Shown in pieces: positions 9,216 to 18,594 of a DNA stretch of 35,259 bases; within the stretch, counting starts at the first letter, position 1, and each line of letters opens with the position of its first letter. This DNA is from Alicyclobacillus suci. Lineage in GTDB: Bacteria; Bacillota; Bacilli; Alicyclobacillales; Alicyclobacillaceae. The position numbers and the translations under genes are program-made. The notes under the pieces are model-generated. The model worked only from the letters and a program-made list of their open reading frames with translations. It was not told the origin of the DNA and ran no database searches. The stretch covers positions 1-35,259 of the forward strand of contig NZ_JAFMTW010000037.1 in NCBI RefSeq assembly GCF_017329615.1, written 5' to 3'.

Positions 9216-9476
9216 TCAGGAAGCGTTTGGTTCAGCTGGCGCCGTGTATACGTCAGACTTCATCTTGTCCTTTAGTCGGTAGCTTTGTCCACGGATGTTC
9301 AGGATGTGCGCATGGTGTAGCAGGCGGTCGAGCACAGCCGTGGCCAGCACTGCGTCCCCGAACAATTCGTCCCCTTCCCCAATGCCTTTGTTACTCGTTA
9401 GGATAATGCTGCCCCGCTCGTACCTGGCGTTAATCAATTGGCAGTAGGTTCGCTCCAATTGGGTCCAGATGCATTT
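9216..9476 (-). pseudogene. istB: IS21 helper ATPase IstB, C-terminal fragment
   Basis: The reading frame gives CQLINARYERGSIILTSNKG followed by LFGDAVLATAVLDRLLHHAH and SYRLKDK, the C-terminal third of IstB (AAA+ helper of IS21 transposition). The Walker motifs are missing, and an in-frame stop closes the open frame about 7 codons upstream of the first start-like codon. Its sequence differs clearly from the istB fragment at the right end of the window, so the two come from different IS21 subgroups. Confidence 0.82.
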
Positions 9477-9479
9477 TCA

Positions 9480-9653
9480 ATTTAAATCCGGGAAAATGGG
9501 ACGTTTTAGCCCATCATTATGATCACCAATAATGGCGGAACTAAGGGTTTTGGACAATATATTCGTCAAAATCAGGACAACTTTTACCGTCAACCTTTGG
9601 ACATTATAGCGCTTAGTAGTAACAACATATTGGCTAGAATACATTGCATTAAA
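9480..9653. other. AT-rich stretch without a gene
   Basis: Low-GC sequence between the istB remnant and the integrase stop. A 60-codon open frame here has no ribosome binding site or recognisable product. Confidence 0.5.
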
Positions 9654-10496
9654 TTATTTTGTGACATAGAGGACTTCCATCGCTTCATGCATCTTTTCTA
9701 ATCTTGGCGACGCGTAGCTTCTAGTGACATTTAAATCCGTGTGCCCCGCCAATTTCGTAACTGTGACCAAATCGACACCAGCATCGAGTAACCCACGAAC
9801 GAATGTGTGGCGAAGGGCGTGGGGATGATATTGCTCCCCCAACTGTCTGAGTATGTGTTCGACTGTTCTCGCTGAAATGCGTCGACGCTGGTTCGACATG
9901 AACAGCGGATCGTCCAGGGCAACGTCTCCTCGCTGAGAGAGATATTCTTGTACTCGGCTCCTTACTTCAGACGTGGCGGGGACAACGCGTTCCTTGTCAC
10001 CTTTACTGCGATTCACATACACCAATCCACCACGTTTCAATTCGATGTCCTTCACATTGAGCGCGACCAATTCACCTACTCGAAGCCCGCAGTACAGAAG
10101 AACAGTGATAATCGCGATGTCACGTGGATTACGCCTCTGCTCCACAAGCCGGAGGAGCCGGTTTCGTTCATTTCGTTCCAGAGACTTGGGGGTACGTTGA
10201 AGAATCGGCGTACGTTTGACAACGCGTACGTTTTGAATGCAAGATTCTTGATGGGACCAACGAGCGAAGCTTCGAATTGCGTTGTAAGCGAGGTTGACCG
10301 TACTCGCTTTGTGCCCTTTGGCGATGAGATGCGTAATGTAGGATTGCACATCTACGCGGGCAAGTCCGTCATCAAGCGACGTGCCTGATTCGACGAGGTA
10401 CTGGTTGAATTTTTCCAGTTGCGTCCGGTAAGTCTTGATCGTTTTTTCGGATTTGCCAACAAGGGCTTCCTCGGCGTATTGGTCAATGATTGACAC
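9654..10496 (-). CDS. int: Tyrosine recombinase / integrase of the island
   Basis: Catalyses site-specific integration and excision, here presumably at the tRNA-Arg 3' end. An N-terminal SAM-like core-binding domain (SIIDQYAEEALVGKSEKTIKTYRTQLEKFNQYL) is followed by the catalytic domain with all signature residues: Arg in YCGLRVGEL, Lys in RSKGDKERVV, HALRHTF, GHTDL and the Tyr nucleophile in TRSYASP. The start is uncertain. I prefer the GTG at 10496, with GGAGG ten bases upstream (280 residues). A TTG at 10583 would add 29 residues but has no binding site and overlaps a TACAAT -10-like element. The gene sits near attL and reads toward the tRNA. Confidence 0.9.
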   Translation of the reverse strand: MSIIDQYAEEALVGKSEKTIKTYRTQLEKFNQYLVESGTSLDDGLARVDVQSYITHLIAKGHKASTVNLAYNAIRSFARWSHQESCIQNVRVVKRTPILQRTPKSLERNERNRLLRLVEQRRNPRDIAIITVLLYCGLRVGELVALNVKDIELKRGGLVYVNRSKGDKERVVPATSEVRSRVQEYLSQRGDVALDDPLFMSNQRRRISARTVEHILRQLGEQYHPHALRHTFVRGLLDAGVDLVTVTKLAGHTDLNVTRSYASPRLEKMHEAMEVLYVTK

Positions 10497-10600
10497 GGTT
10501 TCGATGCCTCCAGAGTTATACGCAATGATTTTGGGGTGTTCACGCGATGTTTCCGCCTGGAATGACGAGGTTTTCTCAATCAAATTGTACCATAATATTG

Positions 10601-10621
10601 CGTATAACTCATACTTATACG
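10601..10621. promoter_or_regulatory. Palindrome between integrase and res genes
   Basis: CGTATAA-7-TTATACG is a perfect 7+7 inverted repeat in the divergent spacer upstream of the integrase. It may be an operator for the integrase promoter. Confidence 0.4.
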
Positions 10622-10729
10622 TAATTCAGGATTGTGACGTAATGCTCTGGAAGGAATACCTCCGTCAACTGGAGAATTACTAAATTGATAGACCAGTAGT
10701 AAGGGATCATTGGAAGAGGGATCATTTGA

Positions 10730-13723
10730 ATGAGCCAAGTGGTGATAGAGAATCCCGTCATTAATTCTCCATTTGAAATACCAAGAAGGCATTTCCGCTT
10801 CACAGATGAAGGCATAACCAGTGAAATTGTCGAGGAACGACGAAAGAGTGCTTACTTCATCCCAGTTCCCCAGCCGAAGAAGAAGACGCAAGCAACACTG
10901 GACTTATGGGGACACGAGCGCCGGGAAGAAAATCACTTCATTAACCAGATCAGAGACCGTGTGGCGAAATGGCGTGGGGATTACGCGGGTGTTACACCCA
11001 CAACGAGACGCCTTTTACAGTATTGGCAAAGCGAAGACCGGGAAAAGAGATTTTTCTTTTGTCAAATCGAAGCACTGGAAACGGCCATCTATATCACCGA
11101 AGCCGCCTCGAAGCTGGGCGATCATTTCGTTGTGAATGAATTGCGTAACCGCAATGCTGAGGCAAATCCGCTATTGTACCGTATGGCATTCAAAATGGCG
11201 ACCGGAAGCGGGAAAACGGTGGTCATGGCGATGCTGATTGCTTGGCAGGCGCTGAACAAGTTTGCAAATCCCCAAGACAGTCGTTTTTCTGATGCTTTTT
11301 TGATTGTTAGTCCTGGCATCACCATTCGAGATCGATTGCGCGTTCTGCTTCCAAGCGACCCCGACAACTATTATCGTCAGAGGGACATCCTACCGCCGGA
11401 TTTGCTGGCGCAACTTGGCAAGGCCAAAATCGTGATCACGAATTATCATGCGTTCCAGCGTCGCGAATTGGTAGATGCCAGCAAGCTCGCGAAAGAGATT
11501 CTCGCTAAGGACGGAAACACAGAGGCGTTCAAAGAGACACCTGAGCAGATGGTCCGGCGTGTATGCCGAGAACTCGGAAACAAGCGGAACATTGTCGTGA
11601 TCAACGATGAAGCACATCACTGTTGTCGTGAAAAACCGGTATCCGAAGAGGAGACTCTGCGCGGAGAGGACAAAACCGAGGCTGAGAAGAATCGCGAAGC
11701 CGCCCGAACGTGGATTTCAGGAATTGAAGCTGTAAAAGAGAAGATTGGAGTCAAAGTGGTTTTTGACTTGTCGGCCACTCCATTCTTTTTGAAGGGGTCC
11801 GGATACAGGGAAGGTACGCTCTTTCCGTGGGTTGTGTCTGATTTCTCATTGATTGACGCCATCGAGTCCGGGATCGTTAAGGTGCCTCGGATGCCGGTTG
11901 CCGATGATTCGACGTCTGGCGATATGCCGACGTATCGGAACCTTTGGGTGCGAATTCGCGATCAACTACCCAAGCGTGGCCGAAGTTCGGGAGACACAAA
12001 CATCGATCCGGTACTCCCCAAAGAGCTTGAAGGTGCACTACACAGCCTTTACAGCAATTACGTGAAATACTTCGAGCGGTGGTCTAAGGATGGAGAGGCC
12101 CAGAACAAGGGCCAAACCCCGCCTGTCATGATTGTCGTGTGCAACAATACGAGCGTATCCAAGTTGGTGTACGACTATATCGCCGGTTGGGAGACGGGGG
12201 CAACACACGAAGACGGATCGCCTGTCGTGGCGTCTGGGAATCTGGAGTTGTTCTCGAATGCGAAGGATGGCCGGTGGTTGGCCCGCCCAAACACAATCTT
12301 GATTGATAGTGAACAGTTAGAATCCGGCTCCGCTATGAGCGATGAATTCAAGAAAATTGCCAAGCGCGAAATTGAGGATTTCAAAAACGAGTACCGAACT
12401 AGGTTCCCAGGTGCAAACGCTGATGCCATCACGGATGAGGATCTCATGCGTGAAGTCATGAATACCGTTGGAAAACCAGGTAAATTGGGCGAACAGGTTC
12501 GATGTGTGGTCTCGGTATCTATGCTCACAGAGGGATGGGATGCCAACACTGTCACGCACATCCTTGGTGTTCGCGCGTTTAGTACACAGTTACTTTGCGA
12601 ACAGGTTGTCGGTCGTGGGCTACGCCGGATGAGCTACGCGGTGAACGACCAGGGGAGGTTCGATCCAGAGTATGCGGAGGTTTATGGTGTACCATTCTCT
12701 TTCATTCCAACGGCAGGGAGTGGGATTGGTCCGATTAAGAGGCCAGTCTTCACGCGCGTACGTGCGTTGGATGAGCGAAAGAATTGTGAAATCCGTTTCC
12801 CGCGTGTCATCGGATACCGTTGGGACATGCCGAAAGAACGAATACAAGCCGATCTTTCTATGATTCCAAAGATGCGCTTGACACACGCCCAAATACCAAC
12901 CACAGTCGAACTCGATCCGATTGTGGGCGAGTCAAGTATTCATACGTTGGACGAATTGAAAAGTCGTCGTGAGCAGGAAGTAGCCTTTGTCTTGGCCAAA
13001 CGAATTTTAACTCGATATTTTCGTGATGCTAGCCATGGTGAGCGCTTCTGGCTGTTTCCGCAGTTCCTGAAGATCGCGAAAGAGTGGATGACCCATTACG
13101 TTGAATATGTGGACGATACGTTCCCACAGTTGTTGTTGCTATCAGAGCACTCTCATTTTGTGGCGGAGCAACTGTATAAGTGTATCATCATGAGTACAGA
13201 GGGCGAGAAAAAGGTACAAGCAATTTTTCACCCTTATGAGCCAGTGGGAACCACCCGCGTGGTTGATTTTGATACGGCCAAGCCCACATTTGCGACATCA
13301 CCGAACAAGTGCCACGTGTCCCATGTAGTAGCGGATACGAATTCATGGGAGCAGAGTGCCGCCTTCGCATTGGAACACATGGACGAAGTGGTATCCTACG
13401 TCAAGAACGAAAAACTGAACTTCGTGATCCCTTACTCCTATGAGGGGTCCGAGCGAAGCTATTTACCGGACTTTATCGTTCGTATTGATGACGGGCACGG
13501 GCATGATGACTTGTTAAATCTCGTCGTCGAAGTGAGCGGATACCGAAAGCGGGACAAGGACGCAAAAGCAACTACAATGAAATCTCTCTGGATTCCCGCC
13601 ATCAACAATCACGGTGGCTTCGGTCGCTGGGACTTCGTTGAAGTCACTGATGTCGAACATATTAAGACAACTATTCGAGAGGCGGTAAAGCGTCATTCGG
13701 AGACATATCAGCAAGTGGTTTAA
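10730..13723 (+). CDS. res: Type III-like restriction subunit (DEAD/DEAH helicase with C-terminal nuclease)
   Basis: A 997-residue superfamily 2 helicase that would translocate on DNA and cut unmodified invaders together with the Mod protein encoded next. Walker A is MATGSGKT with Lys162, the DEAH box starts at Asp293 (INDEAHHC), and motif III is LSATPFF. Motifs V and VI lie around MLTEGWDANTVTHI and EQVVGRGLRR. At the C-terminus a PD-(D/E)xK-like site is visible: Asp914 in YLPDF and Glu934 in VVEVSG. The usual Lys after Glu-Val is Ser936 here; Lys residues follow in GYRKRDKDAK. The ATG at 10730 has GAAGAGGG upstream. Gene order is res before mod, the reverse of many type III systems, with 62 bases between the genes. 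Confidence 0.87.
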   Translation: MSQVVIENPVINSPFEIPRRHFRFTDEGITSEIVEERRKSAYFIPVPQPKKKTQATLDLWGHERREENHFINQIRDRVAKWRGDYAGVTPTTRRLLQYWQSEDREKRFFFCQIEALETAIYITEAASKLGDHFVVNELRNRNAEANPLLYRMAFKMATGSGKTVVMAMLIAWQALNKFANPQDSRFSDAFLIVSPGITIRDRLRVLLPSDPDNYYRQRDILPPDLLAQLGKAKIVITNYHAFQRRELVDASKLAKEILAKDGNTEAFKETPEQMVRRVCRELGNKRNIVVINDEAHHCCREKPVSEEETLRGEDKTEAEKNREAARTWISGIEAVKEKIGVKVVFDLSATPFFLKGSGYREGTLFPWVVSDFSLIDAIESGIVKVPRMPVADDSTSGDMPTYRNLWVRIRDQLPKRGRSSGDTNIDPVLPKELEGALHSLYSNYVKYFERWSKDGEAQNKGQTPPVMIVVCNNTSVSKLVYDYIAGWETGATHEDGSPVVASGNLELFSNAKDGRWLARPNTILIDSEQLESGSAMSDEFKKIAKREIEDFKNEYRTRFPGANADAITDEDLMREVMNTVGKPGKLGEQVRCVVSVSMLTEGWDANTVTHILGVRAFSTQLLCEQVVGRGLRRMSYAVNDQGRFDPEYAEVYGVPFSFIPTAGSGIGPIKRPVFTRVRALDERKNCEIRFPRVIGYRWDMPKERIQADLSMIPKMRLTHAQIPTTVELDPIVGESSIHTLDELKSRREQEVAFVLAKRILTRYFRDASHGERFWLFPQFLKIAKEWMTHYVEYVDDTFPQLLLLSEHSHFVAEQLYKCIIMSTEGEKKVQAIFHPYEPVGTTRVVDFDTAKPTFATSPNKCHVSHVVADTNSWEQSAAFALEHMDEVVSYVKNEKLNFVIPYSYEGSERSYLPDFIVRIDDGHGHDDLLNLVVEVSGYRKRDKDAKATTMKSLWIPAINNHGGFGRWDFVEVTDVEHIKTTIREAVKRHSETYQQVV

Positions 13724-13785
13724 TGTGATCAATGACATCCGTATGATCTGATGAATTGCCATGGGGTTTGGGAGGATTGGGATAC

Positions 13786-16455
13786 ATGCCGAGGAAACGC
13801 ACAACGGCTGAAAAGATAACTGTCGATGCCATTAAACATAAGGACAAGCGGGTCAACATCCCTACAGAAGAATTGAAAGGCTTTGTTGCGGATGATGAAA
13901 ACTCCCCGAAAGTGATGTTGTATCCGCGTGATCCGTCGCTTGATCCTCAATTGGCGTGGAAGGGCAAGGATGAGCAAGATCGAGAGGAACTGGCTGTTCC
14001 TATTGTCCCCATTTACATACAGGAGAAAATCCATCCTCAAACCATCATTGAGAATGTACGGGCCGAGGCAACAAAGGGACGACCACAACAGGCAGCCCTG
14101 TTTAATGATTTCAATGGCATTGGGTTTGAGGACTTGGTTGACTTCTATCACCATGAACAGAACTGGACAAATCGTATGATCCTTGGCGATTCACTGCAGG
14201 TAATGACTTCACTCGCGGAAAAGGAAGGACTTAAAGGTAAAGTTCAAATGATCTATATTGACCCGCCCTATGGGATTAAGTTTGGGTCGAATTGGCAGGT
14301 ATCAACGCGGAAGCGGAACGTACGGGATGGAAGGGTAGAGGATGTAACTCGTCAACCTGAGCAAGTACGGGCTTTCCGCGATACTTGGGAACTTGGCATT
14401 CATTCCTACCTCGCCTATTTGCGTGACCGTCTAACGGTAGCTCGAGAATTACTCACTGATTCCGGTAGTATCTTTGTACAAATCGGCGACAAGAATGTAC
14501 ATCTCGTTCGCTGTTTGCTAGATGAGGTCTTTGGGAGTGAGAACTTCATCGCTCAAATCACATTCAAAAAAACTCTACCTCTCGGAAGCAGCAATATTGC
14601 CGGTATCGCAGATTACATTATTTTCTATGCCAAGAATCATGAACAAGTAAAATTCCGACCGCTTTATCAGCCTAAGCCGTTGGGTGCTGGAACGGGGTAT
14701 ACATGGGTCGAACTGCCTGATGGCACGAGACGAAAGATGACACGGGAGGAGAGAAATGACTTAGAGAAACTCCCGAAAAATAGTCGACCATTCTTTGCAG
14801 ATAATCTTCTTTCGTCTGGATTCACGGAATCATGCTTTTTTGAAATAGAACTGGATGGGAAAGTGTTCCCGGCGCAGAAGTATAGCTGGAAGACAAATCG
14901 TACTGGTGTTGAACGTCTTAAAATGGCAAGAAGATTAATTGCCCCAGCAGGGCTTCCTAATTACGTACGCTTTTTTGACGACTTTCCAGTTCAAGTACTT
15001 CACAACATCTGGGATGATACTCATGGAGCGTCTGATCCCACGTATGTAGTTCAAACATCAAACAAGGTTGTTGAACGCTGCATTCTAATGACCACAGACC
15101 CCGGTGACATCGTTCTTGATCCAACATGTGGAAGTGGCACTACCGCATATGTTGCCGAGCAGTGGGGAAGACGATGGATCACTTGTGATACGTCTCGCGT
15201 TGCACTGGCTCTTGCACGAACGCGCTTAATGTCGGCCAAGTACCCATATTATCTTTTGGTTGATTCGCCTGAAGGGCAGAAAAAGGAATCAGAGCTTACA
15301 GGACAAGAATCGTCGCCGCAAAGTTTTAGTTATGATGTACGCAAAGGTTTTGTGTACAAAAGAGTGCCACATATTACGCTCAAATCCATCGCCAATAATC
15401 CTGATATTCGGGAGGGCATGACGAGAGAAGAAATCGATGCGGCTATCATGCGACATGCTGATGTTGAAATACTGTACGATCAGCCGTATGAAGACTCCAG
15501 CCGAATTCGCGTCTCTGGTCCATTTACGGTAGAAAGTCTATCGCCGCATCGAGTCGTATCATCGGATACGGAACTTCCGGAAACAGAGGCTATAGCAAAG
15601 ACAGATGAGGTAACTTCATCATTTGTGACTGACATTCTTGCAAATCTTAAGGCTGCAGGTGTTAGCAACACGGTCAAGGGAGAAGAGATTGGGTTCGACA
15701 TACTTGAACCCTTTGCAGGGGAATACATCCATGCCGTAGGTGAATTTATCGAGAAGGGTGGTGCATTGCGCCGGGCTGCTGTGTCGATCGGACCAGAACA
15801 TGGCACGGTCGGATCGGAATATGTTCGCGAGGCGGCCAAGGAAGCTCTGAAGGGTGCTGGATTTGACTTGCTCCTCATTTGTGGTTTCGCGTTTGATGCA
15901 TTTGCCTCCGAGACCGCTCAGGAATTTAAACCCGTCGAGATGTCGACGAATAACGGATTTGCGGTGGCTGAAGGGAAACGTCAATTTGGAAAACTACCGG
16001 TTTTACTCGTTCGTATGAATCCGGACCTTTCAATGGGGCCAGATCTTCTGAAGAAGACAAGCAAAGGGCAACTGTTTATGATCTTCGGCGAACCCGATGT
16101 GTCTATAACCAGGACGAAAAATGGCAGGTTAATCGCAGAGCTTCATGGTGTGGATGTGTATGATCCTACGACTGGTGAAATTCGTTCGCACTCCACGGAC
16201 GATATCGCGTGCTGGTTTATCGACACAGCCTATAACGGAGAAAGCTTTTTCGTTCGCCAAGCTTATTTTACTGGGGCGGATGAACCTTACGACAAGTTAA
16301 AGCGTGCGCTTCGTAGCGAGATCGACGAAGCAGCATGGTCTATGTTGTATCAGACAGTGAGCCAGCCGTTTGATATCCCTGAAACCGGAAGGATTGCAAT
16401 AAAGGTAATCAATCATTATGGGGATGAGGTGCTAAAGGTATTTTCGGTATCATGA
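13786..16455 (+). CDS. mod: Site-specific DNA methyltransferase (type III Mod-like, DPPY)
   Basis: An 889-residue adenine-N6-type methyltransferase that would provide both target recognition and self-protection. Motif IV DPPY is at 159-162 and the SAM-binding motif I DPTCGSGT at 445-452. Motif IV therefore comes first, the beta-class order typical of type III Mod proteins, with the target recognition region between. About 350 residues follow, including an RVSGPFTVESLSPHR segment; this tail makes the protein longer than common Mod subunits (about 600-700) and probably binds Res. The start is the ATG at 13786, preceded by GGGAGG; an earlier TTG at 13756 has no binding site. It is co-directional with res and probably in one transcript. 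Confidence 0.88.
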   Translation: MPRKRTTAEKITVDAIKHKDKRVNIPTEELKGFVADDENSPKVMLYPRDPSLDPQLAWKGKDEQDREELAVPIVPIYIQEKIHPQTIIENVRAEATKGRPQQAALFNDFNGIGFEDLVDFYHHEQNWTNRMILGDSLQVMTSLAEKEGLKGKVQMIYIDPPYGIKFGSNWQVSTRKRNVRDGRVEDVTRQPEQVRAFRDTWELGIHSYLAYLRDRLTVARELLTDSGSIFVQIGDKNVHLVRCLLDEVFGSENFIAQITFKKTLPLGSSNIAGIADYIIFYAKNHEQVKFRPLYQPKPLGAGTGYTWVELPDGTRRKMTREERNDLEKLPKNSRPFFADNLLSSGFTESCFFEIELDGKVFPAQKYSWKTNRTGVERLKMARRLIAPAGLPNYVRFFDDFPVQVLHNIWDDTHGASDPTYVVQTSNKVVERCILMTTDPGDIVLDPTCGSGTTAYVAEQWGRRWITCDTSRVALALARTRLMSAKYPYYLLVDSPEGQKKESELTGQESSPQSFSYDVRKGFVYKRVPHITLKSIANNPDIREGMTREEIDAAIMRHADVEILYDQPYEDSSRIRVSGPFTVESLSPHRVVSSDTELPETEAIAKTDEVTSSFVTDILANLKAAGVSNTVKGEEIGFDILEPFAGEYIHAVGEFIEKGGALRRAAVSIGPEHGTVGSEYVREAAKEALKGAGFDLLLICGFAFDAFASETAQEFKPVEMSTNNGFAVAEGKRQFGKLPVLLVRMNPDLSMGPDLLKKTSKGQLFMIFGEPDVSITRTKNGRLIAELHGVDVYDPTTGEIRSHSTDDIACWFIDTAYNGESFFVRQAYFTGADEPYDKLKRALRSEIDEAAWSMLYQTVSQPFDIPETGRIAIKVINHYGDEVLKVFSVS

Positions 16456-16462
16456 ACGGCAT

Positions 16463-16480
16463 GCGGGTTCAGAGACCCGC
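16463..16480 (+). terminator. Short hairpin behind mod
   Basis: GCGGGT (16463-16468) pairs with ACCCGC (16475-16480), 8 bases after the mod stop codon. There is no T-run, so termination may be weak. Confidence 0.4.
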
Positions 16481-16578
16481 AAGGTGATTTCAGGGTGTCA
16501 ACATTGGAAACTCACAGTTTGTCAATATTCCGTGTGTAAGCACTGATTTCTAGTTTTGGCATGGAGGGAGGTATTCTA

Positions 16579-17457
16579 ATGCACTGGGGTATGGATGGAC
16601 ATTCGGGAATATCAAATAGTGTGATCAAACAAGCGAGCGCTGGTGGTGCCCATTTTGTCCTATCACTACTAGAGAGTCCGAATGGTGACATGAACTTTAT
16701 CGTTCATGGCCGAGTGATGCAATGGACCGGATGGGCAGATCCGAATGCGATCCTTCTTCGCCTAGGATTTGAACGGTTCCGTAACTGTAATTGCATGGCG
16801 GGCGAATGTTATTGGCTACATTGGGCCAGAATACCCGCCAGTTATGCAGGGATACCAGATCCTCAAACTACATTCCAGGAAAATGCTGTTTTTGATGAGT
16901 TCGTTCGACAGTTCGAAACGATCATTCCGCAGGTTCTGTCAGTGGAGCGTGCATTATTCAGCGCACGTTTCAAATTCCCTTGGGACCAGGCTAAGTATGA
17001 AGTCTTGGAGGTCAAGGGAGCCGAGAATTTCTTCCCTTCTGGCCGAGAATTTGACGCGTTCAAAGCTCTTGTGGATTTGGTGAAACCTGCTAAGCATGAG
17101 ATCCTGCTGATCGATCCATATGTCAACCAAGATACTGTTGATGTTTTGTCCCATGTTCCGGTTGGGACAAGGATTAGAGTTCTGACTCACAAAATACAAG
17201 GGGAATTCGTCGCGCATGCCCGTCGCTTACACCAACAGCGGACACACTCGAGTGTGGGCTTGGAAATTCGGACGACGAAGGAATTTCACGACAGATTCCT
17301 AATGGTGGATGACGTTTGGTATCACATTGGTACCTCGATAAACAGTGTTGGACAGAAGGCATTTATGTTTGCGCCACTTACTACACAAACTGTCATCCAG
17401 GGCATAGCTGCATTTGCTGAAGAAACTTGGCGTTTTGCCAATGTATACACTTTGTGA
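16579..17457 (+). CDS. PLD-like (HxR...D) phosphodiesterase-domain protein
   Basis: A 292-residue protein. The N-terminal 130 residues are unfamiliar (they include the Cys/Trp-rich stretch FRNCNCMAGECYWLHWARIP). The C-terminal half looks like a phospholipase D/nuclease fold: a helix FDAFKALVDLVKPAKHEILLIDPYV, then FHDRFLMVDDVWYHIGTSINSVGQKAF, a single HDR...D...GTSIN motif of the kind seen in MIT_C and PLD-like nucleases. One such motif per chain implies dimerisation if active. The start is the ATG at 16579 after a near-perfect GGAGGGAGG site. It is flanked by spacers of about 120-130 bases, so it may be a separate unit between mod and the ietA-like gene. A role in DNA cleavage for defence is inference. 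Confidence 0.68.
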   Translation: MHWGMDGHSGISNSVIKQASAGGAHFVLSLLESPNGDMNFIVHGRVMQWTGWADPNAILLRLGFERFRNCNCMAGECYWLHWARIPASYAGIPDPQTTFQENAVFDEFVRQFETIIPQVLSVERALFSARFKFPWDQAKYEVLEVKGAENFFPSGREFDAFKALVDLVKPAKHEILLIDPYVNQDTVDVLSHVPVGTRIRVLTHKIQGEFVAHARRLHQQRTHSSVGLEIRTTKEFHDRFLMVDDVWYHIGTSINSVGQKAFMFAPLTTQTVIQGIAAFAEETWRFANVYTL

Positions 17458-17590
17458 ACAATGCTCCATTTTTCAACCGCTTCGACTAGATAGTAATGTA
17501 GTTAGCGACAATGGAGGATGTTGAAGGTGTTTGTCTCCTGGCTTATTTAACCGAAACACACGTGAAGACCGTGGTTAGGAGCGAAAATCG

Positions 17591-18577
17591 ATGAGCAACG
17601 GCCGGTTGTTACGGCAACTCATTAAACATGGTGCTCAGTACGGCGACAAGGAGTTCATGAAGGCGGCAGAAGAGATCATTCGCGAAGAGCGACAAAAGAA
17701 GCACCACTTGCTTGCAAATGACTTGGAGAGACTTTTGTACGGGAAATTGCAGTATAGCCCTAAGCAACAGTCACATGAAATACCTACTGATCGCGAACGG
17801 GGATTACCACTTCTTGAGGTACGGGAACCTTCACGTGACTTGCAAGATGTCATTCTTTCGGATGAAAATTTGTCAGTTATTGATGAGGTGCTGTTGGAAC
17901 AAAGCCGAATAGAGGTGTTGTCAAGTTACGGGTTACGCCCGATTTCGAGGCTCTTATTTTGTGGCCCACCAGGATGCGGAAAAACATTAACTGCTGAAGT
18001 TTTGGCTAGTGAACTTTCTCTTGAACTTGTGATTGTACGATTTGATGCGGTAGTATCGTCGTTCTTGGGGGAGACGGCAGCTAATCTCCGCAAGGTATTC
18101 GATTTCTTGGAAAGGGGGACATTTGTCGCATTATTTGACGAGTTTGATGCAATTGGCAAGGAAAGAGAAGACAGTGCAGAACATGGCGAACTCAAACGAG
18201 TGGTAAACTCTGTTCTGCAAATGATTGATGGATATCGAGGGAAAAGTCTGATACTCGCTTCAACCAACCATGAGAAACTTTTGGACCGAGCACTGTGGCG
18301 CAGATTCGATGAAGTGCTGGTTTTTGAGCGCCCCAACTTAGAACAAATACGCAAGTTATTGGAGACCAAGCTTCGTGGGGTAAGATACGAACTTCCCTTG
18401 GACGACCGCTCGTTCATCAATCAATTCAAAGGTTTTTCACATGCTGATATTGAGCGCATAATCATTAAATCAGTGAAAACTATGGTGCTCAAAGGAAGAG
18501 AGTTTCTGACGATTGAAATAGTAGAAGAGGCACGTCGACGCGAAGAGATGCGATTGAACCTGATTTCTAAACTGTGA
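17591..18577 (+). CDS. ietA: AAA ATPase, IetA-like
   Basis: A 328-residue AAA+ ATPase of the FtsH/Spastin-like type. Walker A is FCGPPGCGKT with Lys131, Walker B is VALFDEFDAIG with Asp183-Glu184, sensor 1 is ILASTNHE, and the arginine-finger region ALWRRFDEVLVF follows. The first 100 residues are an alpha-helical, charged N-domain (LRQLIKHGAQYGDKEFMKAAEEIIREERQKKHHLLANDLERLLYG). Together with the adjoining subtilisin-like gene it reproduces the IetAS pair, described as a plasmid maintenance/incompatibility module in Agrobacterium and later as an anti-phage system. It probably unfolds, delivers to or restrains the protease. AGGAG lies 9 bases before the ATG. Confidence 0.83.
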   Translation: MSNGRLLRQLIKHGAQYGDKEFMKAAEEIIREERQKKHHLLANDLERLLYGKLQYSPKQQSHEIPTDRERGLPLLEVREPSRDLQDVILSDENLSVIDEVLLEQSRIEVLSSYGLRPISRLLFCGPPGCGKTLTAEVLASELSLELVIVRFDAVVSSFLGETAANLRKVFDFLERGTFVALFDEFDAIGKEREDSAEHGELKRVVNSVLQMIDGYRGKSLILASTNHEKLLDRALWRRFDEVLVFERPNLEQIRKLLETKLRGVRYELPLDDRSFINQFKGFSHADIERIIIKSVKTMVLKGREFLTIEIVEEARRREEMRLNLISKL

Positions 18578-18594
18578 TTGATGAGGTAGGGGTC

